NCBI GenBank assembly: GCA_030066455.1
Contig: JASJBQ010000109.1
Coordinates: forward strand, 1-16,802
Length of the DNA: 16,802 nucleotides
Source: Desulfobacterales bacterium
GTDB lineage: Bacteria > Desulfobacterota > Desulfobacteria > Desulfobacterales > UBA5852
Direction: 5' to 3'
The notes beneath the pieces were generated by a model. It was not told where the DNA came from, did no database searches, and worked only from the letters and a program-made list of their open reading frames with translations. The translations under genes were made by a program, and so were the position numbers. Shown here piece by piece: positions 1 to 6,384 of this stretch (the first letter of the stretch is position 1; every line of letters starts with the position of its first letter).

Positions 1-1159
1 GGAAGCCGAGGCGGTGACCTTTCGCAGTTCGCTGCATCGGGCCGGCAATCCCATCGAGGTTCATCTGGCCCTGGATGACAACGACCAGCTCGTGCAGGCC
101 GCCGAGGAGCTCAAGGCCGTTATCGGTGGCATCCCCGGTGTTTACGATATCGAAGACAGCTTTCAGCAGGGCAAGAAGGAAATGCAGCTCAAGCTCAAGC
201 CGGCGGCGGCCAGTCTGGGACTCACCCTCAACGATCTGGCGCGCCAGGTACGCCACGCCTTTTACGGGGCCGAGGCCTTGCGAATCCAGCGCGACAAGGA
301 CGAAGTCAAGGTCAAGGTCCGCTATCCTGACGTGGAGCGTCGCGCTTTAGGCAACGTAGAGGACATGTACATCCGTACCCCCGACGGCAACGCCGTGCCG
401 TTCCGGCAGGTGGCCGAGGTGCAGATAGAGGCCGGGTATGCCAAGATCGAGCGGGCCCAGCGCCTGCGGGTGATCAAGGTCATGGCGGATGTGGACGAGG
501 GGCTCGCCAATGCCAACGAGATCCGGCAGGGCCTGGAACAGCGCGAACTGCCCCGGCTGGCCAATCGCTATCCGGGTCTGCGTTTCACCATCGAAGGCGA
601 GGGCAAGGAGCAGCGGGAGTCGCTGGCCGATGTCAAGAACGGATTCGTCCTCGCGCTTTTTGGTATCTACGCTCTGCTGGCCATTCCTTTCCGGTCTTTT
701 TCCCAGCCTCTCATCGTCATGGCGGCCATCCCCTTCGGGATCGTCGGGGCGATTGCCGGTCATCTGATCATGGGGTTCAATTTAAGCATCATCAGCATCT
801 TCGGCATCGTGGGGCTATCGGGCGTGGTGGTCAACGACAGCCTCGTCCTCATCCACCGGGCCAATCATTTTCGTCGGGAAGGGGTGTCTCCCCACGATGC
901 CGTCGTCAGGGCAGGGTGCATCCGTTTCCGGGCGATTCTGCTGACTTCGCTGACCACCTTTGCCGGGCTGACCCCCATGTTGATCGAAAAGAGTCTCCAG
1001 GCGCAGTTTTTAATCCCCATGGCGGTCAGCCTGGGGTTCGGTGTCCTTTTCGCCACCGTCATCACCCTGCTGCTGATCCCCTGCGGCTACATGATTCTGG
1101 AAGATCTGCGCGGACTGGGCGGCCGCAAGATGGCACCGGCCGAATCCTCGTCGAACTGA
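1..1159 (+). CDS. RND-family efflux permease, C-terminal part (5' truncated by window edge)
   Basis: This is the C-terminal part of an inner-membrane resistance-nodulation-division (RND) exporter, which drives export with the proton gradient together with an adaptor and an outer-membrane channel. The reading frame is open from base 2, so the gene starts outside the window; about 385 residues are visible. The first ~195 residues are periplasmic porter and docking sequence. They are followed by a cluster of hydrophobic helices with the helix pair around VLALFGIYALLAIPF and the GLSGVVVNDSLVLI helix, then RFRAILLTSLTTFAGLTPML, a hallmark RND block. The TM10-equivalent helix reads VVVND rather than the Lys-containing ASKNA of AcrB, which the second pump in this window has, so the two pumps belong to different subgroups. 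The gene ends at TGA (1157-1159). Substrate is unknown; the adaptor gene is probably upstream, outside the window. Confidence 0.9.
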   Translation, partial: EAEAVTFRSSLHRAGNPIEVHLALDDNDQLVQAAEELKAVIGGIPGVYDIEDSFQQGKKEMQLKLKPAAASLGLTLNDLARQVRHAFYGAEALRIQRDKDEVKVKVRYPDVERRALGNVEDMYIRTPDGNAVPFRQVAEVQIEAGYAKIERAQRLRVIKVMADVDEGLANANEIRQGLEQRELPRLANRYPGLRFTIEGEGKEQRESLADVKNGFVLALFGIYALLAIPFRSFSQPLIVMAAIPFGIVGAIAGHLIMGFNLSIISIFGIVGLSGVVVNDSLVLIHRANHFRREGVSPHDAVVRAGCIRFRAILLTSLTTFAGLTPMLIEKSLQAQFLIPMAVSLGFGVLFATVITLLLIPCGYMILEDLRGLGGRKMAPAESSSN

Positions 1160-1312
1160 TCTTCCGTCGTCCAGGTCGATGCCGATGCCGTTAGCGACCC
1201 CGACCCCGATGGACCCAAAAGGGTGCGCCGCCGATGGGGTTGCAATCACCCCTGAGGTGTGAAAAGTTACCCCGGATTATCTGAACCACCACGCTGACAG
1301 GAACGATACCCC

Positions 1313-2032
1313 ATGCCCGCCCGCCCGCCAGTGGATTTCGCCCCCTTCAAACGCTTGAAGGAGGCGGCCATTTTTCTGCATGTCTATCGCCGGGACCTGC
1401 TGTGTTTTTTTCTGGTTTTCTACCTGCCGGTCATTCTGGCGGGACTCCTGATCCCCGACATCGGGCCCGGCGGACAAACGCAGGGCACCGGCATCCCTGT
1501 GGTCGCGCTGATATTTGATTTCTTCTACCATCCCATCTACATGGGCGGGCTCATCTATCTGCTGGCCCGAATCGAAGCCGGCCAGCCGTGGTCCCTCAAA
1601 GAGGGCTTTGTTCTCGGCGTGCGCCTCTGGGACCGGCTGCTGCTGGCCAACCTGATCAGCCTGGTGGTCATCGGTCTGGGGTTCATGGCCTTCGTCGTTC
1701 CGGCCATCATCGCCTATGCCCGCCTGGCGATGGTCGAATTCCGTATCGTTTTGGACGGCGACGACCCTTTCCAGGCCATCAGGAACAGCTACCGCATGAC
1801 GCGTTTCGACATGCTGCCGATCATTGGCAGCACGTCGCTTCTGTTCATGGCCTTCATCCTTCTGCGGCTCCTGATCGACCAGGTGGCGCAGGCCCTTGGC
1901 ACCGATCCGCTGCTGGCGTTTATTCTGGATTCGATCCTGACGATTGGTGTGATGCTCATGCTGACCGTTTTACTGTTCAGGTTCTACGGACTTGCCAGCC
2001 GGCGGCACGCCCTGGTCTCCCCCCGACCATGA
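1313..2032 (+). CDS. Polytopic membrane protein, YciC/UPF0259-like
   Basis: A 239-aa integral membrane protein with about five hydrophobic segments (roughly residues 27-47, 61-85, 107-137, 168-188, 199-224). The segment at 128-163 contains PAIIAYARLAMVEF followed by DGDDPFQAIRNSYRMT. That pattern of P-x-I-x-x-Y-x-R-x-x-x followed by a polar P-x-x-A-I-x-x-S-Y loop is typical of YciC/UPF0259 and related GPDPase-type membrane domains. ATG at 1313 is preceded by AGGAACG at a suitable distance. The next gene starts only 19 bp downstream, and a third gene 6 bp after that, suggesting one operon. The biochemical role is not established for this family; it is usually described as a conserved inner-membrane protein. 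Confidence is high for a gene and moderate for the family. Confidence 0.8.
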   Translation: MPARPPVDFAPFKRLKEAAIFLHVYRRDLLCFFLVFYLPVILAGLLIPDIGPGGQTQGTGIPVVALIFDFFYHPIYMGGLIYLLARIEAGQPWSLKEGFVLGVRLWDRLLLANLISLVVIGLGFMAFVVPAIIAYARLAMVEFRIVLDGDDPFQAIRNSYRMTRFDMLPIIGSTSLLFMAFILLRLLIDQVAQALGTDPLLAFILDSILTIGVMLMLTVLLFRFYGLASRRHALVSPRP

Positions 2033-2051
2033 GCCGGAAAGGTCTATTCTG

Positions 2052-2876
2052 TTGGCGAATTCAAACGCTCCATCCATAGGCCGACGGCTTGGCGCGTTTG
2101 GGCTCGCCGGGATGCTGGCTGTGTTTGCAGCCGCCGCTCCTCTGGCTGCAAGCCAGGACGCATCGCCCGCATGCGTCATCCTTCTGCATGGCCTTGGACG
2201 GCGCGCGGCATCCATGACGCCCATGGCAAAGGATTTGAGGGCCCGGGGTTTCCGCGTCTACAACATCGCTTATCCTTCCACCGAGGCGGCGGTCGAAACA
2301 CTGACCGCGGATTACCTTGAGCCGGCGGTGAACCAAAGCCGCCAGGATGGCTGCCCGGTCGTTCATATGGTGGCCCATTCGCTGGGCGCCGTCATGATCC
2401 GGCAATACCTTCAGACCCAGTCCCTGCCGGCCGGCAGCCGCATCGTCATGCTGGCGCCGCCCAACCAAGGCAGCGAGGTGGTCGATACGCTCGGCCCCTG
2501 GTTTTTTTACCGTTGGTTTCTGGGGCCTTCCGGGCTGCAGTTGGGCACCGGCCCGGAAAGCCTGCCCAACCGCTTGGCGCCGGTGGAGGGCAATATCGGC
2601 GTGATCACCGGCGATGCCTCCTGGAACCTGTTTCTCTCCCTGATGATCCCCGGCCCCGACGACGGCAAGGTGTCGGTGGAGAGCGCCAAGCTAAAGGGGA
2701 TGGATGACTTTCTCGTGCTGCCGGTCACCCACACTTTCATCATGCAGGATGCGGAAGTAATGGCGCAGACCGCCCATTTCCTGTCTCACGGGCGGTTCGA
2801 TCACCGCCGCCCGGAGGACGCCCCGCGGAGGGAAGCCGGATCATCGCGGAAGCGGTACCGTCAATTCGAAAGGTAA
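2052..2876 (+). CDS. Exported alpha/beta hydrolase (lipase/esterase-like), TTG start
   Basis: A 274-aa protein with a signal peptide (two Arg near residues 10-11, hydrophobic core ~12-29, A-rich cleavage region near AAS) and an alpha/beta-hydrolase fold. The oxyanion motif LLHGLGR lies at about 45-50, the nucleophile elbow AHSLG has Ser110, the acid is in PGPDDGKVSV (Asp203/204), and the base is His227 in VTHTFIM. The order and spacing fit a Ser-Asp-His triad of the triacylglycerol lipase/acetylhydrolase type (COG1075-like). I chose TTG at 2052: GGAAAGG lies just upstream, the signal peptide then begins at residue 1, and the gene no longer overlaps the upstream one. An upstream ATG at 1992 is open but would add 20 residues before the signal peptide. 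The product is likely periplasmic or secreted, acting on lipids or esters; substrate unknown. The C-terminus (last ~25 residues) is basic and polar. Confidence 0.85.
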   Translation: MANSNAPSIGRRLGAFGLAGMLAVFAAAAPLAASQDASPACVILLHGLGRRAASMTPMAKDLRARGFRVYNIAYPSTEAAVETLTADYLEPAVNQSRQDGCPVVHMVAHSLGAVMIRQYLQTQSLPAGSRIVMLAPPNQGSEVVDTLGPWFFYRWFLGPSGLQLGTGPESLPNRLAPVEGNIGVITGDASWNLFLSLMIPGPDDGKVSVESAKLKGMDDFLVLPVTHTFIMQDAEVMAQTAHFLSHGRFDHRRPEDAPRREAGSSRKRYRQFER

Positions 2877-2882
2877 GAAGCG

Positions 2883-3683
2883 GTGAAACCCTGGCGCCAT
2901 AAGCTGCACGAGGTGATCTTCGAGGCGGATACCGCCGCGGGCCGCTGGTTCGACACCCTGCTGATCGTTTCGATCCTGGTCAGTGTCGGGATCGTGATGC
3001 TGGATAGCGTGGCCGCCGTCAACCAGCATTACGGCCGCTGGTTCTTCTGGTGGGAGTGGGGTTTCACCCTGCTTTTCACCTGCGAATACCTGCTGCGCTT
3101 GATCTGCGTCGAACGCCCGGGTCGCTATGCCGTCAGTTTTTTCGGCGTGGTCGACCTCCTGGCCGTGCTGCCGAGTTACCTGAGTGCCCTGGTGCCGGGG
3201 GGGCAGTATTTTATCGTGATCCGTATTCTGCGCCTGCTGAGGGTCTTCCGGGTTTTCAAACTGGTCCCGTTTTTGAGCGAGGCCCGGCTGCTCACAGCGG
3301 CCTTGCGGGCCAGTTCGCGCAAAATCCTGGTTTTTCTGTACACGGTTCTCATGCTCGCGATCATTTTCGGTGCCGTCATGTACGTGGTGGAAGGGGGTGA
3401 AAGCGGCTTCACCAGTATTCCACGCAGCATCTACTGGACCATCGTCATCATGACCACAGTGGGATTCGGGGACATCACCCCCCAGACGACGGTGGGGCAG
3501 ATGCTGGCCTCGATCATCATGATCATCGGCTACGGGATCATTGCCGTGCCCACCGGAATCGTCACCGTGGAACTGGCCCAGTCGGTGCAGCGCCGCATAT
3601 CGACGCAGGCCTGCCCTTCCTGCAGCGCGGAAGGCCACGATTACGACGCCCGGCATTGCAAGTACTGCGGCCATCAACTTTGA
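2883..3683 (+). CDS. Voltage-gated K+ channel (Kv-type, 6TM) with C-terminal zinc ribbon
   Basis: A 266-aa inner-membrane ion channel. S1 lies at about 23-41 and S2 at 52-75. The S3 helix (85-100, with DLLAVLPSYL) precedes an S4 voltage sensor at 113-126 with basic residues every third position (R114, R117, R120, R123, K126). S5 is at about 147-170, then the pore helix and selectivity filter TVGFGD (192-197), then S6 with a VPTG hinge (~222-225). This is the layout of KvAP-like prokaryotic channels. The soluble tail is short and ends in a four-cysteine cluster, CPSC (244-247) and CKYC (259-262), predicted to bind Zn. The start is GTG at 2883, 6 bp after the preceding hydrolase stop, with AAAGG upstream, so it is probably co-transcribed with the two genes before it. 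The stop codon touches a long palindromic element. The channel call is firm; ligand or redox control through the zinc ribbon is inference. Confidence 0.93.
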   Translation: MKPWRHKLHEVIFEADTAAGRWFDTLLIVSILVSVGIVMLDSVAAVNQHYGRWFFWWEWGFTLLFTCEYLLRLICVERPGRYAVSFFGVVDLLAVLPSYLSALVPGGQYFIVIRILRLLRVFRVFKLVPFLSEARLLTAALRASSRKILVFLYTVLMLAIIFGAVMYVVEGGESGFTSIPRSIYWTIVIMTTVGFGDITPQTTVGQMLASIIMIIGYGIIAVPTGIVTVELAQSVQRRISTQACPSCSAEGHDYDARHCKYCGHQL

Positions 3684-3804
3684 CGATTCCGTGATAAGTC
3701 CGATATCGGCGTTACGCGTATCCTTCGTCATTGCGGCGTACCTCAAGCACGCCTCACTCCTCATGATCCGCAAGCCTTGATATCGAACTTATCACGGAAC
3801 CGTC
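3682..3804. repeat. Long imperfect palindromic element (26-bp arms, 71-bp centre)
   Basis: The left arm at 3682-3707 and the right arm at 3779-3804 are inverted copies matching at 24 of 26 positions; the shared core is TTCCGTGATAAGT. The 71-bp centre has its own nested inverted repeats: TTGCGG 3731-3736 with CCGCAA 3768-3773, and GGCGT 3735-3739 with ACGCC 3749-3753. The whole element could therefore fold as a single extended hairpin. It begins inside the K+ channel stop codon (3681-3683). Both arm mismatches become G-U wobbles only if the minus strand is transcribed. It contains no transposase and resembles the short, mobile palindromic repeats (REP/MITE-like) found between genes. Membership of a dispersed family cannot be shown from one copy. 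Confidence 0.7.
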
Positions 3805-3879
3805 ACGAGGATGAATTTGACCAATTTATCAATTTATGTACGGGCGGGAAAATGCCATCACGGCAGGGAGAAGAAACGC

Positions 3880-4182
3880 ATGGCCACATTGATCGAAGAA
3901 AACCCGATGGTCTGGGTCGCGGTGCAGACCGAGGGCGGCGTCGAGACCTTCGTCGGGCAGCACGACCGGGAACTGGACATCGCCTACATTCCTTTTTTCA
4001 AAGAGAAGGAAGAGGCCCAGAAGGCTCTGCTCATGATGAACAAGGCCAAGGAACGCAAATACGAAGTCCAGGCCGTGCGCTGTCGGGAACTGGCCCGCGA
4101 TGCAGCGCACAACGGGTTTCTGCTTTTTCTTCTGGACGAAGACGGCCGTATTCTTGAAAAAATCGATCCCAACGCCGGGTAA
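3880..4182 (+). CDS. Small conserved-looking hypothetical protein (100 aa)
   Basis: A 100-aa soluble protein that I do not recognise. It starts at ATG 3880, preceded by AGGGAGAAG at good spacing. The longer frame from 3811 lacks a sensible ribosome binding site and runs directly out of the palindromic element. The sequence suggests a compact alpha/beta fold: a beta strand MVWVAVQ near 10-16, YIPFFKEKEEAQKALLMMN (36-54) as strand plus amphipathic helix, YEVQAVRCRELA (61-72), and a C-terminal FLLFLLDEDGRILEKI strand pair (80-95). There is no signal peptide, no membrane segment and a single Cys. It stands alone between two repeat-like stretches. The mixture of acidic and basic residues and good coding character make it likely to be expressed. 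Confidence 0.7.
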   Translation: MATLIEENPMVWVAVQTEGGVETFVGQHDRELDIAYIPFFKEKEEAQKALLMMNKAKERKYEVQAVRCRELARDAAHNGFLLFLLDEDGRILEKIDPNAG

Positions 4183-4675
4183 GGGATGGTCTTCTCAATA
4201 ACGGTTTATCTCCGACGGGGGAGAGCGTTTTAGCTGGCCATGTGTGGTTTCATATGAAGTTACTTTTCTTAAGGTTAAGAAAAGTAACCAAAAGAACCTG
4301 CCCTTGCCCCGCTTGTTCCTGCGCGTCGCCAATCCGGACGATACACGGCGCCTCATGCCGCCATGCGGCGTTACCAAGCTTGCTCGGGTGCTCACAATCG
4401 AATGATTGCTGTGCGCCTCGCTTCTCTTGGTGCCTTGCTTGACCGCATGATGCTGTGCGTATCCTCCGGTTTCTCGGTCGGCGCGCGTGGAAACTCGCTG
4501 CGCTCAAACAAGTCCGCGCGCTTTTCCCGACCGTCGTGTCGATGCTCGGCGCGGGACAAAGGTGAATTGAGCCACGTTCTTAAATGGTTGGATCGATAGC
4601 ACTCTGGTTCTAACCAGGTATTTAGGTGTCCGCCAGGGATTTATGTGTGGGCATCTTGATGATGGTGCGCGCCAT
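4183..4675. other. 493-bp gene-free stretch with repeat-like, hairpin-rich sequence
   Basis: No open frame here has a credible start and ribosome binding site. The stretch holds a perfect palindrome (4259-4288), a hairpin at 4349-4370 (CGCCTCATG / CATGCGGCG, one mismatch), a small CAATC/GATTG hairpin at 4395-4408 and a CTGGTT/AACCAG hairpin at 4604-4617. The segment after the palindrome, beginning AAAAGTAACCAAAAGAA, reminds me of intergenic repeats seen in many proteobacterial genomes. That is recollection, not a search result. The right end serves as the 3' flank of the minus-strand acyl-CoA ligase; the small hairpin at 4604-4617 has no T-run on that strand. Confidence 0.5.
4259..4288. repeat. 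Perfect palindrome, 14-bp arms with 2-bp spacer
   Basis: GTTACTTTTCTTAA (4259-4272), spacer GG, and TTAAGAAAAGTAAC (4275-4288) are exact reverse complements. The arms are AT-rich against a GC-rich background. There is no following T-run on either strand, so it is not a standard terminator. It could be a protein-binding operator or the conserved end of a dispersed repeat. Confidence 0.75.
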
Positions 4676-6250
4676 TCAGATTTTGAAGCTCTCGGCGCGC
4701 CCGGCGTATTGCTTCCTTAGCTTGGGCTTTTCGATCTTGCCGGTGGGGTTGCGGGGAACATCACCGAAGATGATGCGCCGCGGGCGCTTGTAGCGCGGCA
4801 GCGACTGGCAGAAGGCGTCGATGTCGGCCTTGTCCAGTTCCTGGCCGGGTTTGGTCTTGACGATGGCGGTGGCGATTTCTCCCAGGCGCAGGCTGGGCAG
4901 CCCGATCACGGCCACGTCCTGGATCTTGGGATGCCCCTGCAGGAAATCCTCGATTTCCACCGGGTAGATATTCTCCCCGCCGGTGATGATCACATCTTTC
5001 TTGCGGTCCACCAGCCAGATGAATCCATCCTCGTCCTCCCGGGCCACATCGCCGGTCAGCAGCCAGCCGTCCTTCAGGGTCTCGGCGGTGGCGTCGGGGT
5101 TGCGGTAGTATTCACGCATCACCCCCGGTCCCCGGATGATCAGTTCCCCCGGTGTTCCGTTGCTTACGGGCTTGAGGCTTTCGTCCACGATCCGGTATTC
5201 CCAGTCAAAGCCCGGCCGGCCGATGGCGCCTACCTTGTGCATGTTGGCCATGCCCAGATGGACGCAGCCGGGGCCGGTGGATTCGGTCAGGCCGTAGTTG
5301 GTGTCGTACTGGTGATGCGGGAAGATCTTGCGCCACTCCTTGACCAGGCTGGGCGGGACGGGCTGGGCCCCGATGTGCATCAGGCGCCATTGGTCGAGGC
5401 GGTAGTCGCCGAGTTTGAGTTCGCCGCTTTCGATGGCGAAGAGAATATCCAGTGCCCACGGCACCAGCAGCCAGACGATCGTCACCTGTTCCTCGGAGAC
5501 GGCTTCCAGGATCCAGCGCGGTTCGATGCCCTTGAGGATGACGGCCTTGGCGCCGACGATGAAGTTGCCGAACCAGTGCATCTTGGCCCCGGTGTGATAG
5601 AGTGGCGGGATGCACAGGAAATTGTCCGCATGGGTTTGTTCGTGATGCCGGTTTTCGACGTAGCAGGCGAACTCCAGATTGCGGTGGGTCAGCAGCGTGG
5701 CCTTGGGGGTGCCAGTGGTGCCGGAAGTGAAGTAGAGGGCCGCTTCGTCCTCGAGCTTGAGCACGACCTCCGGGGTCGTGTCCGCGGCGTCGGCGATGAA
5801 ATCTTCGAATGGCGTGGCATAGGCGGGCGCCTGGTCGCGGGGGCCGACAAAGACGTAATGCCGGACATGGGCGTCCAGCGCCGGCTTGATGGCATCGATG
5901 CGCTCGATGAACTCGGGGCCGAATATCACGGCCCGGGCCTCGGCCGTTTGGGCGCAGCGCCGAATGGTTTTGGCCACGAAGCGGAAATTGAGCGGCACGG
6001 CCCAGGCCCCGGTGCGCAGGATCCCGAAATAGATCGGGAGCCACTCGAGGCTGTTCATCATCAGGTGCACCACGCGCTCGCCCGGCTGGACACCCCGCAC
6101 CATCAGCGCCTGGGCCACCCGGTTGGCCAGGCGGTCGAATGCTTGCCAGGTGATCGTCGTGCGTCTGCCTTCGGCCGGGGCCCGTTCGATCAGGGCGGTT
6201 TGATCGCCGTACATGCGCGCATTGCGCGCCAGGATTTCGGTAATGAGCAT
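4676..6250 (-). CDS. Fatty-acyl-CoA synthetase-type AMP-dependent ligase
   Basis: A 524-aa ATP-dependent carboxylate-CoA ligase of the ANL superfamily. It activates an acid to acyl-AMP, then to acyl-CoA, and is cytoplasmic or membrane-associated. The P-loop-like core is YFTSGTTGTPK (173-183). A5 is YGLTEST (319-325), the adenosine-binding Asp lies in LLTGD (397-401), and the hinge is DRKKDVIITGGENIYP (415-430). The catalytic Lys505 is in PTGKIEK (502-508). Length and motif order are normal for medium/long-chain fatty-acyl-CoA ligases. ATG at 6250 is preceded (on its strand) by AGGAAA. An in-frame extension back to 6970 lies inside the pump gene and is not real. It sits 134 bp downstream of the RND pump on the same strand and may be its own unit. 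Exact substrate cannot be read from sequence; a fatty or aryl acid is likely. Confidence 0.93.
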   Translation of the reverse strand: MLITEILARNARMYGDQTALIERAPAEGRRTTITWQAFDRLANRVAQALMVRGVQPGERVVHLMMNSLEWLPIYFGILRTGAWAVPLNFRFVAKTIRRCAQTAEARAVIFGPEFIERIDAIKPALDAHVRHYVFVGPRDQAPAYATPFEDFIADAADTTPEVVLKLEDEAALYFTSGTTGTPKATLLTHRNLEFACYVENRHHEQTHADNFLCIPPLYHTGAKMHWFGNFIVGAKAVILKGIEPRWILEAVSEEQVTIVWLLVPWALDILFAIESGELKLGDYRLDQWRLMHIGAQPVPPSLVKEWRKIFPHHQYDTNYGLTESTGPGCVHLGMANMHKVGAIGRPGFDWEYRIVDESLKPVSNGTPGELIIRGPGVMREYYRNPDATAETLKDGWLLTGDVAREDEDGFIWLVDRKKDVIITGGENIYPVEIEDFLQGHPKIQDVAVIGLPSLRLGEIATAIVKTKPGQELDKADIDAFCQSLPRYKRPRRIIFGDVPRNPTGKIEKPKLRKQYAGRAESFKI

Positions 6251-6286
6251 CGATAGGTTTCCTGCGTTGGGGTTTGCCCGGGAAAA

Positions 6287-6304
6287 CGGCCGATCGATCG
6301 GCCG
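6287..6304. repeat. 18-bp perfect palindrome upstream of the acyl-CoA ligase
   Basis: The sequence CGGCCGATCGATCGGCCG equals its own reverse complement. It lies 37 bp upstream of the ligase ATG on the minus strand, where a repressor operator could sit. It may also be a chance feature of GATC/CCGG-rich DNA. Confidence 0.45.
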
Positions 6305-6335
6305 GCACCGCATTCCAGCCCGGTTGCATAACAGA

Positions 6336-6364
6336 CGACGGCTGGCGGGGTCAACCAGCCGTCG
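6336..6364 (-). terminator. GC-rich hairpin between RND pump and ligase, possible weak terminator
   Basis: CGACGGCTGG (6336-6345) and CCAGCCGTCG (6355-6364) form a perfect 10-bp stem with a 9-nt loop, 20 bp after the pump stop codon on the minus strand. It is not followed by a true T-run (the downstream minus-strand sequence is GT-mixed). It is therefore either a weak or Rho-assisted terminator, or a processing/attenuation element that lowers ligase expression relative to the pump. Confidence 0.45.
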
Positions 6365-6384
6365 CTGCGGAAGGGCGATCGGGG

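Noticed and set aside
1160..1312. Terminator after the first RND gene
   Set aside because: Short GC-rich complementarities such as ACCC-AAAA-GGGT exist, but there is no sizeable stem followed by a T-run.
2841..3773. 310-aa minus-strand open frame
   Set aside because: It is antisense to the K+ channel, whose S4 and filter motifs are unambiguous. The His/Asp-rich shadow sequence shows no fold.
3777..4157. 126-aa open frame starting in the palindromic element
   Set aside because: It overlaps the better-supported 100-aa gene in another frame and lacks a ribosome binding site.
4183..4675. Remnant insertion sequence
   Set aside because: No transposase fragment is recognisable in any frame and there are no matching terminal inverted repeats at the two ends.
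4931..6256. 441-aa open frame on the + strand
   Set aside because: It is antisense to the ligase core, with composition typical of a GC-rich shadow frame, no ribosome binding site and no recognisable domain.
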